From Macrolepiota albuminosa (lineage: Eukaryota > Basidiomycota > Agaricomycetes > Agaricales > Agaricaceae), in NCBI GenBank assembly GCA_027475525.1, contig JAMWFC010000117.1, positions 1,846,183 to 1,910,182 of the forward strand: DNA of 64,000 nt, given 5' to 3'. Shown piece after piece: positions 1 to 11,039 of this stretch. Within the stretch, counting starts at the first letter, position 1. The number at the start of each line of letters is the position of its first letter. The position numbers and the translations under genes were made by a program. The notes under the pieces were generated by a model. The model did no database searches, was not told the DNA's origin, and was given only the letters and a program-made list of their open reading frames with translations.

Positions 1-113
1 CTTGCACTCCCAACTTCTTGGTGTACTTGGCAGACTGGAAATCCCGCCTCGCATCCTGTAGCGTTGAGGGGTGCACGAATCGATCGTACAGTCCTGTAAG
101 GACTCCTTTGAAC
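1..113 (-). pseudogene. Family C copy 1 gag fragment, left of the family A insertion
   Basis: Read on the minus strand and joined to 11812 onward, this restores a capsid-like gag stretch (TFKGVLTGLYDRFV). It matches the second family C copy near 35650-35710 (TFKEVLIGLYNRFV). The join works only if the 114-11806 element and one TGAAC are removed, which shows that the chromovirus landed inside this gag. The rest of the element lies outside the window to the left. The reading frame is otherwise decayed. Confidence 0.8.
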
Positions 114-325
114 TGTCACGACCCCCTCCCTCCGGGCCCACCCCGGGACACCCCCGGAACACCCTCCGGGACCCTCCCTCCGACCCCACAGGACACGCCC
201 CGCCATCACGACCGCCGACACCGCCATCACGCGCATCAGGACCGCCATCAACCGCCACCGATCGCCATCAGCCAGCCCCCGGGACCCCTGCATCACAGAC
301 CCCGGGATCAACCGCCATCAACGAT

Positions 326-703
326 CGGATCACGCGGCTCGCATCAAGCCATCACGCATCACGCCCCACGCATCACGACTCCCTCCGCGCCAATTGATCG
401 CGCGGATCACGCGGCTCGCATCAAGCCATCACGCATCACGCCCCACGCATCACGACTCCCTCCGCGCCAATTGATCGCGCGTCCCCACGCGCGATCCCGG
501 TACGCACCCCTGCCGCTACTCAATAACCCCCGGAACCCATCCCAGACATCCCGGAACCCCGAGACCCGGCCCCGTAGTACTTATAGCGTAGTTCCTTGTT
601 GTATTCGCTAGTCTTGATATTACATTCCCGGAACCCCGAGACCCGGCCCCGTAGTACTTATAGCGTAGTTCCTTGTTGTATTCGCTAGTCTTGATATTAC
701 ATT
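326..703. repeat. Two 77-bp duplications in the 5' LTR
   Basis: The first unit starts at 326 and repeats at 403. The second starts at 550 and repeats at 627. The 3' LTR has one copy of each at the matching places, so these are not part of the ancestral LTR. The second unit duplicates the TATA-like box and the start of the predicted transcript. Confidence 0.9.
655..700 (+). promoter_or_regulatory. Predicted LTR promoter and transcript start
   Basis: A TATA-like TTATAG (658-663) lies about 27 bp upstream of AGTCTTGATATTA (687-699). This 13-mer is the exact reverse complement of the sequence just after the LTR (1050-1062). In self-priming elements such as Tf1 the first bases of the RNA pair with the primer site, which would place the start at or near 687 (11441 in the 3' LTR). 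The start site is inferred, not measured. Confidence 0.6.
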
Positions 704-1049
704 GGTTATTGCGTGCCCTCTTGTTTGACTGGCACGCCTCGTTTGGTACGCTTCGACTGGCACGCCTTAGTATTCGCGTGCTATAAGTTTTGGTACGCAC
801 TTCGCGACTCTTAATTACTAACTTGGTCTCGTCTTAGAACCTCCGGTTCACGACTCGACCCCCTCCCATCCTCAGCTACTCCACCAAAACCCCCGGACTC
901 TAGTCCCCTCTCCCGGGATTACCCCTGTCCTCGTCTTGAACCCCGGAGTCCTAGCCCCGGAGTTCCAGACACCCGAGTATCCGTAGATCAAGTCCGCATC
1001 GTAAGGGCGTCGCTTTCCCGGAAAGCCCCCGACTCAGCGGAACCTGACA

Positions 1050-1062
1050 TAATATCAAGACT
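1050..1062 (+). other. Self-complementary primer-binding site
   Basis: TAATATCAAGACT follows the 5' LTR directly. It does not start with TGG as tRNA-primed sites do. It is perfectly complementary to AGTCTTGATATTA inside the LTR (687-699, also 610-622 in the duplicated copy). This is the arrangement known from Tf1/sushi chromoviruses, where the 5' end of the RNA folds back to prime reverse transcription. Confidence 0.75.
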
Positions 1063-1082
1063 CTTTCCTTACACCGTTCTTG

Positions 1083-3961
1083 ATGGCTACGTATACTCAC
1101 ACCTACTACCCCACGGGGTACCAGACCGACCCTTACGGACGCCCGGTACCCGACCACTACTCCGCGCAGACCCCCCGCCCTGTCTACCCACCCCTCCCAT
1201 ACGAACCTCAGTACCTCCACCGCCACTGGGCCCCCGACCCATCCTTCTATGATCTGGGGCCCTCAGCCAGTTGGGCCCCTCCGCCCAACCTAGCCATGGC
1301 ACGACCCGTGGAGGTCCCCTCGTACCGGAGCATTCCCGGGGGCCTGCCGGAGACCCCTCCTGTACCCAGTGGGCCTCGCCCGATTCCCCCCAGCGAGGGC
1401 CCCTTTGCACCCACCCCCTACTACGGTTACCAGCGCCCCGTCCCCCAACCCCGAGAACCCCGAGGACCCCCCTACCCCGACTACCCCCCTCGTCATTACC
1501 CGGCCGCCGCTCCACCCGCTCGAACCCCTCCCTCGCCAATGGGACGACGACGCCTCGAGGAGTATGAACGGCAACGGGACGAGATACTCCGCTCCCTCAG
1601 GATCTCACCGGAGGACTTCGCGCAACGGACGAGGACGCTGCTCGTGGAATTCGGGCACGACGACTTCGAAGGCACTCCGGAGGAATGGGCTCACTGCCTG
1701 GTCGAATTCGGGGATCGCCTCACGCGAGGAGAACTCCCGGAGCAAACCATGGTAAAGTATAGGCGCAATACGATCCTCCGGGAAGAATTACAGCAGCTGC
1801 TCGACGAAGTCCACGCGTCCCCCTCCCCTCGGCCCCTCAACGACCCCGCGGACCCAGGTCGCTCGATTCACATTCGACGGGAACCCCCGGAACCGGCCCC
1901 AGCAGTCCCGGCAGCCCCCACGGTCCCCACTCCGGAGCAACGGCAACGGGAAGAACGGCAGAACGCCTCAGCCATACTACGGTCCCTCAACCCGACGGGA
2001 GGCCTCTTCGATCAACCCGCTGCTCGCACGGTAGGCTTGTCAACTCGCCGCAGGGCTAACTCCGTTCCTAGTACCTTCGAGACCTGGGGACAGCCTCAAA
2101 GACCCCTGGAACCCCTCCCGCGAACAGACAACGCCCGACCCCCGGCCCCGACGAACCCCGGTACAGCCCGGGTGGACACCCCTAGTACGGACGACACGTT
2201 ATGCTACATTGACGAGCTCACGCGCGATAACAACGAACAACGTCCCGCGCCCGCGCCCGCCCCGGCACCAGCACCGCCCGCCACGTCCGCCCCGGCCCCT
2301 CCGGAACGCAACTTCCGCCGCGATCCGCCACCCCACTTCGACCTACGGAACCCCCCGCGACCCCCGATGCAAGCCCGACCCTCCCGGAATGAACGTCCCC
2401 CGCGCAACCCGGCACCCGACCCAGCACCTAACCCCCCTCCGCCCGACCCGACACCGCCGAACCCTCCCCGACCGCCTCCGCCACCCCCAGCTGAACCTCG
2501 AGGACGACCCCCAGGCCCTCCACCTCCGCCACTCCCGGCGTGGAGACCCGGCCTCCGCCACCCCCAGCTGAACCTCGAGGACGACCCCCAGGCCCTCCAC
2601 CTCCGCCACTCCCGGCGTGGAGACCGGCCCCCCTCCTGGCAGGAACGAACCCCCTTGGGACAACGGGCCTCCCGGGCGTGGTCCCCCAGGTGAGCCGCCC
2701 GGAGGAGGACCTCCCGGCGGGTGGGGCCCCGCCCTTGGTGCTTTTCCTCCTCAAGGAGGGGGGGGTAATCATTACTACTACTATTACAACGCTGGCCCCC
2801 CTCCCCGTAACGCTGCCGGACCGGACGACGCTCGCGACGCCCTCGCCCGCGAAGGACGCCTAGACATTCAGAAACCTGATGCGTTCACGGGCCGGGACCC
2901 CCGGAAATGGCGTACCTTCCTCACCGCGAAGGACGCCTAGACATTCAGAAACCTGATGCGTTCACGGGCCGGGACCCCCGGAAATGGCGTACCTTCCTCA
3001 CCAGTGTCTTAACACGTTTCAGGCAAAGCCGCTCACGTTTCAGGTTGACAGCTCCCGGGTGGCCTTTGCCGCCTCGTACCTCCAAGGGATCGCCTTCGAT
3101 CACTACACGGCCCTCATCCAGTTCGACCCCAACAACCCGGCACTCGCCCGCTGGCAAGCCTTCGTCGACGAGTTCTCCGGGAAATTCGGGATATACGACA
3201 CCGTGGCCGAGGCCGAGGACAACCTCTTCAACCTCCGGATGCGCTCTGAAGAACGTTTCACGACCTTCATCGTACGTTTTGAAAAGGAAGCTTACGAGAC
3301 AGGTTGGAATTACAGCGCCCTCCGGTACGCCCTCCGCCGCGCCCTCCCACAACGTATCAAGGACGTCCTCCGACTCGCCCCGAAACAACCCTCCTACGAC
3401 GGATACAAGGCCCTCGTCATGCAGATCGACCAGCGCTACTGGGAAGACCGCAGCGAGTATTCGAGCTCCCGACCCCCCTGGAACCCTAGAGGAGGACCCC
3501 CTTGGCCCTCCGGCGAAGCTCCCAACCCCCAAGGTCGAAACCCCGGTCCCCCCGCGTTCCCTGGCGGCCGACCCCCGGTGAGTCGCGGCCCGCCCAATGC
3601 TAACCCCGGCAGCGGCACCCGCCCCCAGGCCCAGCTCAACGCCGCCGTGGCCACCCAAGACCCGGGCGACGCGCCAAGCCCCGAGGAACCCCCGGGAGAC
3701 CCCGAAGACTTCGACTTCGACGACGAACGGGACGAGGAGGCCCTCCGAGCCAACCGGCTTCAAAAGAAGGGACGACCCTGGATCGAGGTCCCGACGGATG
3801 TGCAGGAACGACGGAGAAGGGAGGGCGTCTGCATACTCTGTGGTGAGAAAGATCATTTCATCTCCGAGTGCCCCAAACGACAGGTCATGGGACGTGCCAC
3901 CTGGACCTTCGAAGGGGAGGACGCTACCTACGAGTATTCGGAAAACGACCCGGCGATTTAG
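1083..3961 (+). CDS. gag: Gag of family A element (frame broken by two 77-bp duplications)
   Basis: This encodes the structural capsid/nucleocapsid polyprotein. The start is the ATG at 1083 (MATYTHTYY), 33 bp after the LTR. The N-terminal half is rich in proline and tyrosine. A long proline tract spans about 2230-2640. The capsid-like part runs from about 2850 to 3480 (KWRTFL, then the helical stretch around FDHYTALIQF). The C-terminus has an acidic segment and a zinc knuckle [14 protein letters not shown] (CX2CX4HX4C, near 3830-3872). Three frames are used in turn: 1083-2550, then about 2628-2927, then about 3005-3961. Each switch falls at a 77-bp duplication, so one ORF of roughly 900 codons is expected in the genome. 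Pol overlaps its last 94 bases in the -1 frame. Confidence 0.85.
2474..3004. repeat. Two 77-bp duplications in gag
   Basis: One unit repeats from 2474 to 2551, the other from 2851 to 2928. After the second copy of each, one C appears to be missing (ACC for ACCC near 2625, CACC for CACCC near 3002). Removing one copy and restoring that base keeps gag in a single frame. The net shift of +76 explains each change of frame. Confidence 0.85.
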
Positions 3962-5905
3962 ACCCGGAAGACGCCCTAAATCGCGGAATCGACCCCGACG
4001 TCTTCTCCGCCCCGGTCTCGCACCTTCGCTCTACGACACTCATACAGGACACCCTCACGGCTTACCTACCCTCCCACTCTTCGCACTCCCTCCTCCTCAA
4101 AACCCGCCTCACCCCCTCCGGAACTCCCCTCAACACCCTCGTCGACAGTGGCGCCACCGACAACTTCATCGACGAAGCATGGTCTACCCCCCCTCCGGAA
4201 CTCCCCTCAACACCCTCGTCGACAGTGGCGCCACCGACAACTTCATCGACGAAGCATGGTCTACCTCGCCCCGGAACCCGCCCAGCGACTCCCGGTCCCG
4301 GTACGACTCTGCCTCTTTGATGGAGACGCCTCTTCGGCGGGGGACATCACCCACTTCGTGCGTATGCCCGTTACCTTCGCCAACGGACAGACTCACACCC
4401 TCCGGATGCTGGTGACCAAACTTCACCCTTCCGCACCCCTGGTCCTAGGGCTCCCGTGGCTCCGAGACACCAACCCCCGCATCGATTGGCGACACCTCAC
4501 CCTTCGCCTGACCCGGGACCCGACCCCGCTCCCGTGGCTCCGAGCACCAACCCCCGCATCGATTGGCGACACCTCACCCTTCGCCTGACCCGGGACCCGA
4601 CCCCGACGACCAGCAACTCCCCTTCGACATCCCCCACTCCTCAAAACCAACCCCGAAGGACCCCCGGACGAGCCCCCACCACCCCCGGACTCCAGTCCCG
4701 CTCGTCCCGATCCTTCGTCATCAATGCCAGGCTGGACGGCACCCCGGGACCGATATCGGCCCTTATCGACAGCGGAGCCACCGGAGATCCTTCGTCATCA
4801 ATGCCAGGCTGGACGGCACCCCGGGACCGATATCGGCCCTTATCGACAGCGGAGCCACCGGAGTTTCATCAGCGACGCTCTCGACCTCCCCCACGACTCC
4901 CTCGACCAGCCCCTCCGCCTGCAACGCCTCGACGGCACCCCCTCCTCCTCCGGCCCCATCCAAAGGTCTCACTCGGGACGCGTGACCCTGGACAACAACT
5001 ACGAGTTCACTTCCGACTTCCTGGTCACGCGACTTCACGAATCGACCCCGATGGTGCTGGGACTGCCCTGGCTGCGCGACACGAACCCCGACATCGATTG
5101 GAGGGCGCTCACCATGACCTTCCCGGGACCCGAAGACCACCCCTCGACCGCCGTGCACCTCCGAGCCCTAGGAGGCGACCCGACGCCCGACACCCCCGGG
5201 ACGACTGCCGCGCCCCCCCCTCGACCGCCGTGCACCTCCGAGCCCTAGGAGGCGACCCGACGCCCGACACCCCCGGGACGACTGCCGCGCCCCCGCGCAT
5301 GCCTCACCCACGCCCGTCCGAGACCTCAAGGCCCCTGATCGACCCCCAAACATTCCTCGGAACAAGTACAAAGGGCCGAACTACCCCTGCCGGTCTCAGA
5401 CACGCGTCACACCCGCTCCGGCCGATGCCTCCGCGACCCCGACCGACCCGAGCGCACTCGACATCAAGATCATTGGGGCCGCCCCCTTCGCCCGCCTCAT
5501 GAGGGACGGGACTCCCACGTTTCAGCTGCACACCTCGCCTTCTCTCCCGGAAGAACACCTACGAGGGGACGCCATTCCCCCGGAGGGACTCCCACGTTTC
5601 AGCTGCACACCTCGCCTTCTCTCCCGGAAGAACACCTACGAGGGGACGCCATTCCCCCGGAGCAGAAAACCGAGGAGCAAATCCTCCGAGAAGTAGTTCC
5701 CCCGGAGTATCACGAGTTCGCTGACGTATTCTCCGAAGGAGACGCCAAGGAGATCCCCTCCTCCGAGAAGTAGTTCCCCCGGAGTATCACGAGTTCGCTG
5801 ACGTATTCTCCGAAGGAGACGCCAAGGAGATCCCCCTCACCGCCCCTATGATCACACCATCGACCTCGAGGAAGGAGCCACCCCCCCTTTCGGCAAGGTC
5901 TACAA
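3868..5905 (+). CDS. pol: Pol N-terminal part of family A: two tandem retropepsin domains
   Basis: These are aspartic proteases that would cleave Gag and Pol. The first domain has active-site [10 protein letters not shown] (Asp codon 4144, repeated at 4221 by a duplication) and ends in [15 protein letters not shown] (about 4445-4489). The second has ALIDSGATG (Asp codon 4768, repeated at 4845) and ends in [15 protein letters not shown] (about 5056-5101). A low-complexity linker of about 70 residues joins them. Both keep DSGA and the hydrophobic-Gly C-terminal motif, so both could be active. A linker of the type usual before fungal RT follows ([11 protein letters not shown]). The ORF is in the -1 frame relative to gag and overlaps it by 94 bases; I found no canonical slippery heptamer. 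Six duplications break the frame here. Corrected, it runs straight into RT. Confidence 0.8.
4117..5837. repeat. Six 77-bp duplications across the protease region
   Basis: Units start at 4117, 4451, 4711, 5144, 5511 and 5684. Each recurs 77 bp later, except that the unit at 4451 recurs at 4529 because its second copy lacks one A. Tracking frames through protease 1, protease 2 and the linker gives net shifts of +76 at 4117, 4711, 5144 and 5684, and +77 at 4451 and 5511. With these corrections the whole stretch is one ORF in the frame of RT at 5907. Confidence 0.88.
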
Positions 5906-5906
5906 C

Positions 5907-8723
5907 ATGTCGGAGGTCGAACTCCGGGCTCTCAAGGACTACCTCGACGAAATGCTCGGTAAGGGATTCATCCGACCCTCCGCCTCCGCCGCCGGGGCCC
6001 CGGTTCTATTCGCCAAGAAGAAGGACGGCTCGCTCCGACTCTGTGTCGACTACCGGGGACTCAACAAGATCACCAAGAAGAACCGCTACCCGCTCCCGCT
6101 CATCGGCGATCTGGTCGATCGACTCCGCAGTGCCAAGGTCTACACGAAGATCGACCTCCGCTCCGGTTACAACAACGTCCGCATCGCCCCGGGACACGAG
6201 TGGAAAACCGCGTTCCGCACGCGGTATGGTCTGTTTGAGTACCTTGTAATGCCTTTCGGAATGACTAACTCCCCCGCCACGTTCCAATACTTCATGAACG
6301 ACATCTTCCACGACATGAGCGACGTCTTCGTGATAGTCTACCTGGACGACATCCTCATCTATTCCGACTCGAAGGAGGATCACCAGAAGCACGTCCGGCA
6401 AGTCCTCGAACGCCTCCGGGAGCACAACCTCCACGCCAAGCCCGAGAAGTGCTCCTTCCATACGGAAGAGGTTGAGTATCTTGGCGTCATAGTATCCCCG
6501 AACGGCGTTCGCATGGACCCCCACAAGGTCGAGGCCATCGTCAACTGGCCGCAGCCCCGGAACGTCAAGGAAGTACAGTCCTTCCTGGGTTTCGCTAACT
6601 TCTACCGGAGGTTTATAGACAACTACTCCGGGATTACGAAACCCCTCAACCGGCTCACGCGCAAGGACATCGCCTGGAACTGGGACAGTAAGTGCCAGAG
6701 CGTCTTTAACTTGCTCAAGGAGGCTTTCACAGTCGCCCCGGTACTCCGGCACTACGATCCGGCCCTCCCGATCATCCTGGAATGTGACGCGTCCGACTAC
6801 GCCATCGCCGGGATCCTCTCACAGATGGAGCCTGACGGTGGGGAGCCCCGGCCAGTCGCTTTCTACACCCGGTCCATGATCGACGCCGAGCTCAACTACG
6901 ACATCTACGACAAGGAGCTCCTCGCCATCGTCGAAGCCTTCAAGCAGTGGCGAGCCTACCTCGAGGGAGCCCGACACCGGGTTCAGGTCTACTCGGATCA
7001 CAACAACCTGCAGTACTTCACCACGACCAAACAGCTTAGTCGACGACAGGCCCGATGGTCCGAGATCCTCTCGGAATACGACTTCACGATCCAGTATCGC
7101 CCGGGACGCCTTGGCGCCAAGCCCGATGCCCTCACCCGTCGACCGGACGTCTACCCCAAGAAGTCATTCGAGGCGGAGCGCAATGCGTTCAATCATCGCG
7201 TGGTGATCCCTCCCGAACACCTGAATGCCGTACTGATCTTAAACGACGAAGGAACCCTGAACCAGATCCGCCGCGCTCCCCGGGACAAGTACTTCACCGA
7301 TCACGACCCCCGAAACCCTTCCGACGGAACCGACCGGGACCCCGCCTTCTCTTTGTCCCCCGACGAGAAACTCCTCCTCCGGGACGGCCGCATCTACGTC
7401 CCGGATCACGCCCGACTTCGCTACGACGTCCTCCGTCAACACCACGACCACAAGCTCCGGGGACATCCTGGAATACGTAAGACCCTCCAGCTCATCTCCC
7501 GGACTTACTTTTGGCCAGGGTTGAAGAAGGACGTGACCCGTTACATTCGATCATGCGAGCCCTGCCTCCGGGCCAAGGTCCCCCGACACCGACCGTACGG
7601 ACTCCTGAAACCCCTGCCGGTCGGACGACGCCCCTGGTCCTCAATATCTCTGGACCACATCGTCGAGCTCCCGGAATCTGAAGGGTTCGATGCTATTCTC
7701 GTCGTTGTGTGCAGGCTGACCAAACAGGGCATCTTCCTACCCTGCCACACCACGGATACCGCCCCGGACTTCGCCCGGCTGTTCCTCGAGCACGTCTTCG
7801 CCAAACATGGACTCCCGGACGACATCGTCTCCGACCGTGGCCCCCTCTTCGTGTCCAAGTTTTGGACTTCCCTGTGTAAGGCACTTGAAGTGAAGACTAA
7901 CCTCTCTACCGCCTACCACCCCGAAACCGACGGCCAAACCGAAAGGGTCAACCAGTCCCTCGAGCAGTACCTCCGACTGTACGTCAACTACTTGCAGGAC
8001 GACTGGCGCGCCGAGCTCCCCCTGGCCGAGTTCACCTACAACAACACGCCGCACTCTGCCACCGGGGTATCCCCTTTCTTTGCCAACAAGGGATACCACC
8101 CTCGACTGACACTCTCGCTCCGGGACATCCCGTCACACGCCGCCCACGAGGTCGCCCGGGATCTCCAATCCCTTCACAAGTTTCTCCGGGAAGAGATCGA
8201 CATCGCGAACCGGGCCTACGTGAAACACGCCGACCGGAAACGGGAAGACACCCCCGACTGGGCCCCCGGGACAAAGGTATGGTTAGATCGACGACACCTC
8301 CGCACCCGCCGGCCCTCTCCAAAACTCGATCACAAGCGTCTCGGCCCGTTCAAAATATTGAAGAAGGTCTCATCCCACGCCTACAAGATCGAGCTCCCCC
8401 CGGGACTAAAAGGTCTGCACCCGGTATTCCACGTCCGCCTCCTGGAACGACACCCCCCGGATCCCTTCCCTGAACGACGCCCCGAGCCCCCTCCCCCGGT
8501 CGAGGTCGAGGACGAGTACCACTACGAAGTCGAAGACATCCTCGACTCCCGGAACATTCGTGGACGACCCCACTTCCTCGTACGGTGGAAGGGATACGGC
8601 CCGGAAGACGACACTTGGGAGCCGCGCCGAAACCTCGATGGCGCCCTCGACAAACTCCGGAACTTCCAACAACGGCACCCGGGGAACGATCTTCCCGGGC
8701 GCAGGACTCACAGACGGCAGTAG
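5907..8723 (+). CDS. pol: Pol of family A: RT, RNase H, integrase, chromodomain (938 codons visible)
   Basis: This makes the cDNA and integrates it. RT spans about residues 1-250 with [23 protein letters not shown] and the catalytic YLDD (D147, D148). RNase H covers about 285-410 ([13 protein letters not shown], later YSDHNNL). The integrase zinc region includes [10 protein letters not shown] and CEPC. Its core has D583 (SLDHIV), D643 (SDRGP) and E679 (QTERVNQ), a D-x35-E spacing. A C-terminal chromodomain lies at about 873-920 (YEVEDILDS to [13 protein letters not shown]), which in this group guides insertion to marked chromatin. The first Met is internal; the true polyprotein starts upstream with the proteases. 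The reading frame is intact. The next feature downstream is the antisense gene, 255 bp away, in tail-to-tail arrangement. Confidence 0.95.
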   Translation: MSEVELRALKDYLDEMLGKGFIRPSASAAGAPVLFAKKKDGSLRLCVDYRGLNKITKKNRYPLPLIGDLVDRLRSAKVYTKIDLRSGYNNVRIAPGHEWKTAFRTRYGLFEYLVMPFGMTNSPATFQYFMNDIFHDMSDVFVIVYLDDILIYSDSKEDHQKHVRQVLERLREHNLHAKPEKCSFHTEEVEYLGVIVSPNGVRMDPHKVEAIVNWPQPRNVKEVQSFLGFANFYRRFIDNYSGITKPLNRLTRKDIAWNWDSKCQSVFNLLKEAFTVAPVLRHYDPALPIILECDASDYAIAGILSQMEPDGGEPRPVAFYTRSMIDAELNYDIYDKELLAIVEAFKQWRAYLEGARHRVQVYSDHNNLQYFTTTKQLSRRQARWSEILSEYDFTIQYRPGRLGAKPDALTRRPDVYPKKSFEAERNAFNHRVVIPPEHLNAVLILNDEGTLNQIRRAPRDKYFTDHDPRNPSDGTDRDPAFSLSPDEKLLLRDGRIYVPDHARLRYDVLRQHHDHKLRGHPGIRKTLQLISRTYFWPGLKKDVTRYIRSCEPCLRAKVPRHRPYGLLKPLPVGRRPWSSISLDHIVELPESEGFDAILVVVCRLTKQGIFLPCHTTDTAPDFARLFLEHVFAKHGLPDDIVSDRGPLFVSKFWTSLCKALEVKTNLSTAYHPETDGQTERVNQSLEQYLRLYVNYLQDDWRAELPLAEFTYNNTPHSATGVSPFFANKGYHPRLTLSLRDIPSHAAHEVARDLQSLHKFLREEIDIANRAYVKHADRKREDTPDWAPGTKVWLDRRHLRTRRPSPKLDHKRLGPFKILKKVSSHAYKIELPPGLKGLHPVFHVRLLERHPPDPFPERRPEPPPPVEVEDEYHYEVEDILDSRNIRGRPHFLVRWKGYGPEDDTWEPRRNLDGALDKLRNFQQRHPGNDLPGRRTHRRQ

Positions 8724-8978
8724 TGGGCGTAACCCCCGCCTCTGGGCTCAGTAGGGATTCAACTCCCATGTATATTTTCTGCTTTCCCCTTTTAGATCTT
8801 ACTCTCTTTTAGTACTTCCTTCACAGTAACGCCCCGGACGATGGGCAAGGTACACTTTCTCGTTCTTTCCTAACACTTTACTTACACTTCGAATACGATG
8901 GCCGAATATATACATTTTCTAGGATATACACTATAGTTACAGCTACGGACCAGGAAACCGGCAAGAAAACGGGGGCCC
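8724..8978. other. Tail-to-tail spacer between pol and the antisense gene
   Basis: This 255-bp noncoding stretch separates the pol stop from the antisense stop. It is less GC-rich than its neighbours. Part of it (8700-8800) is still recognisable, reversed, at 63380-63480 in the decayed relative. Confidence 0.7.
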
Positions 8979-10739
8979 CTAGATCTGGGGCCCCGAATCA
9001 CCCTCACTCCCGCCTCCCCTCGGCCAACCCCGGAAATCCTCCCCCGCCCCCTCTGGACCGTGCTCTCGCAACACCTCCTCGGCCAGCTGCTCCCAAGACG
9101 GGAGCTGCTCGCCCTCGTCCAAAATACGCTCAAACCACGATCCCGGGGCCGGGACGTTCCTCCGGCGGTGCGCACCCACCAGCCTCCCCAGCAGATCTAA
9201 GCCCCGCTCCACCCCGGGGCTCCCCGCCTCCGACCGCAGCCCCTCTTGGAGAGACGCGAGTGCCGCGGCGGCCCCGTCGAGGAGCAAACGGTGCTCCCGA
9301 GCCCAGCCTGGAAATGTTAGTACGGCCTAGGCATGGAAGGGGGGACACTCACTCAATGAGGCCATGCGCCCAATAACCACGTCCCGGCGCAAGGCCTCGA
9401 CCAACCCCGGGCTCGAGGGACCTCGCTCCGGGAGTCCAACCCCCTGCCCCAGCCTGGCCCTCATGGCGTCCAGCTGAGCCTCAGCTCCCCCTCGGGCCAC
9501 CCTCGCCTCCTCCAGCTCCCGGAGGGCCATCTCGCGGTCCTCCTCCAGCCTCCTCCGGAGTGCCGCCTCCTCCCTCGCCCCCTCCTCGCGCTCCCCCCGC
9601 TCCCGGTCGGCCTGCTCGAGGCGCTCCTGCAGAGCCCTCACTTCAGCGTCCAGCGGTCGCCCGGACAGGGGAGAGAACGTCGCCGGGGAGAGGCGCGCTG
9701 AGGAAACCGGGGGCGGGGTCTCGGTGGGCAGACGCGCCCTCTTCGACGGCCCTGGGGAAGGGCTTGGCGACGCCCGCCGCTTCCCCTTGTCAGGGCGCCC
9801 CCCGCGCCCCTCGCGGCTCCCCCCGGCCCGGGTCGCTCGGCGCGTGATGAGGACCACGGGCCGGCCCCGGCCCCCCACCCGAATGGCGCCCCCGCTCCCC
9901 GACCCCCCTGGACCCGCAGCGGCCACCTCCCCCACCGGCTCCGTCGCCTCCCCCACCGGCTCCGCGACCCAATCTCGCTCCTCGACCCCCATCCTCCGGG
10001 TGACCCCCCCCAGCGGCCACCCCTGCTCCCGGGAGACGCAGCGCGCCCTCCACAGCGCCGACACGGAACACCTCTCGTGGTTGAGGCGGCATGCCTCACA
10101 CACGGACGTGTCCCGGCGGGACGAGGGGCCCGGGACCTCGAACAGGCAGGGGACCGTTCGGCGAGCGCAGTGGAGGCACTGCGCCAAAGTCAGCAACGAG
10201 ACCCGAGGTAAGGAAACACTCACCGGTCCATTATTCACGCACCAGGCGTGGGTGGGTAGACCCCGGGGTCTCTCCAGGGCCTCCCCAAATAACTCCTGCG
10301 TCGCGTCCGCCCACGCAACGCGCTGACCCTCCGGGACTTCGGATACGGCCCCCACCGGCATCCCAGAACGACGGAAGCGGGGGGCAGGTAACCTGGGGCG
10401 GGGAGGGGGTTGAGGGCGGGGAGGGCGGACTGTCATCCGCGCAAAGGTAGGCGCGGGACGACTCGGGCGGGCCTCCGGGACGTCGCTGGGACCCGCATCG
10501 GGAGCAGGCTCCGGGTGCCGGCTGGGACCCGCGATAGGATTGCTGTGTTGTTCTGAAATAGGAAGGTCAGTGGGATAGGCGGACGACACGGGAAGACACT
10601 CACGTTGCTGGGCGAGCTCCGCCACGCGCTCCCGGTCGAGGCGGGCTCGGTATCGCGCGTCCCGGGCTTCCCACGCCATGAGGGGCGCGACCTCGTTCGT
10701 CTGCGGGGGCGTCGGGGAATGCGTTGGCGTACGCGACAT
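8979..10739 (-). CDS. Antisense spliced gene of family A: six-cysteine cluster protein (predicted 539 aa)
   Basis: Predicted exons are 10604-10739, 10224-10552, 9353-10178 and 8979-9307. Introns of 51, 45 and 45 bp all start GTGAGT and end AG, and the spliced length is a multiple of three. The protein starts MSRTPTHSPTPP and has a helical basic segment (EARDARYRARLDRERV). A zinc-cluster-like motif follows, C156-x2-C-x6-C-x15-C-x2-C-x6-C192 (CLHCARRTVPC then CEACRLNHERC). Next come a nuclear-localisation-like stretch with SP repeats (about 286-304), a coiled coil (about 331-398) and a C-terminal domain (WAREHRLLLDG, GEQLPSWEQLAEE). Cys156 is the first codon of exon 3. The pattern resembles fungal Zn2Cys6 DNA-binding domains, so a nuclear regulatory role is inferred. 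Introns 1 and 2 are in frame and could be retained. Confidence 0.75.
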
Positions 10740-11039
10740 AGTTGAACTTGACGGTAAAATTTTTTTCGATACGTGGCAGGTGGGGGCGTCGGGGAATGCG
10801 TTGGCGTACGCGACATAGTTGAACTTGACGGTAAAATTTTTTTCGATACGTGGCAGGTCAGGTGCCGGATCCCACGGTTGACCCCGGTCCGAACCACCGG
10901 CTACGCGCGCCTCGGAGGGTCTCGGCGCTGAGGGGGGGGTGATGTCACGACCCCTCCACCCCGGTCCGAACCACCGGCTACGCGCGCCTCGGAGGGTCTC
11001 GGCGCTGAGGGGGGGGTGATGTCACGACCCCCTCCCTCC
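10711..11039. repeat. Two 77-bp duplications beside the antisense gene start
   Basis: Units start at 10711 (repeat 10788) and 10886 (repeat 10963). The first duplicates the start codon and upstream region of the antisense gene. The second duplicates the polypurine tract and the first bases of the 3' LTR (GATGTCACGACCCC). The antisense start could therefore be either 10739 or its copy at 10816. Confidence 0.88.
11007..11019 (+). other. Polypurine tract of family A
   Basis: GAGGGGGGGGTGA abuts the 3' LTR and is the expected plus-strand primer. Confidence 0.85.

Larger units (their letters stand above)
114..1049 (+). repeat. 5' LTR of family A element
   Basis: This 936-bp LTR begins TGTCACGACC and ends CCTGACA, giving TGTCA/TGACA inverted ends. 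The 3' LTR is only 787 bp. Two 77-bp duplications (from 326 and from 550), each present once in the 3' LTR, explain nearly all of the length difference. Confidence 0.95.

Noticed and set aside
326..703. LTR direct repeats read as genuine regulatory repeats
   Set aside because: Their period equals that of unrelated places, and the 3' LTR of the same element lacks them.
1050..1080. tRNA-primed site in family A
   Set aside because: No TGG follows the LTR, while a perfect 13-base complement to the LTR is present.
2945..3856. A 303-codon open frame on the minus strand of gag
   Set aside because: It is a shadow frame in GC-rich coding sequence. The plus strand has capsid and zinc-knuckle motifs, and the minus frame has no recognisable domain.
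3840..3961. Slippery heptamer for -1 recoding in the gag-pol overlap
   Set aside because: CCCCAAA and GGAAAAC were considered, but neither fits X XXY YYZ in the gag frame.
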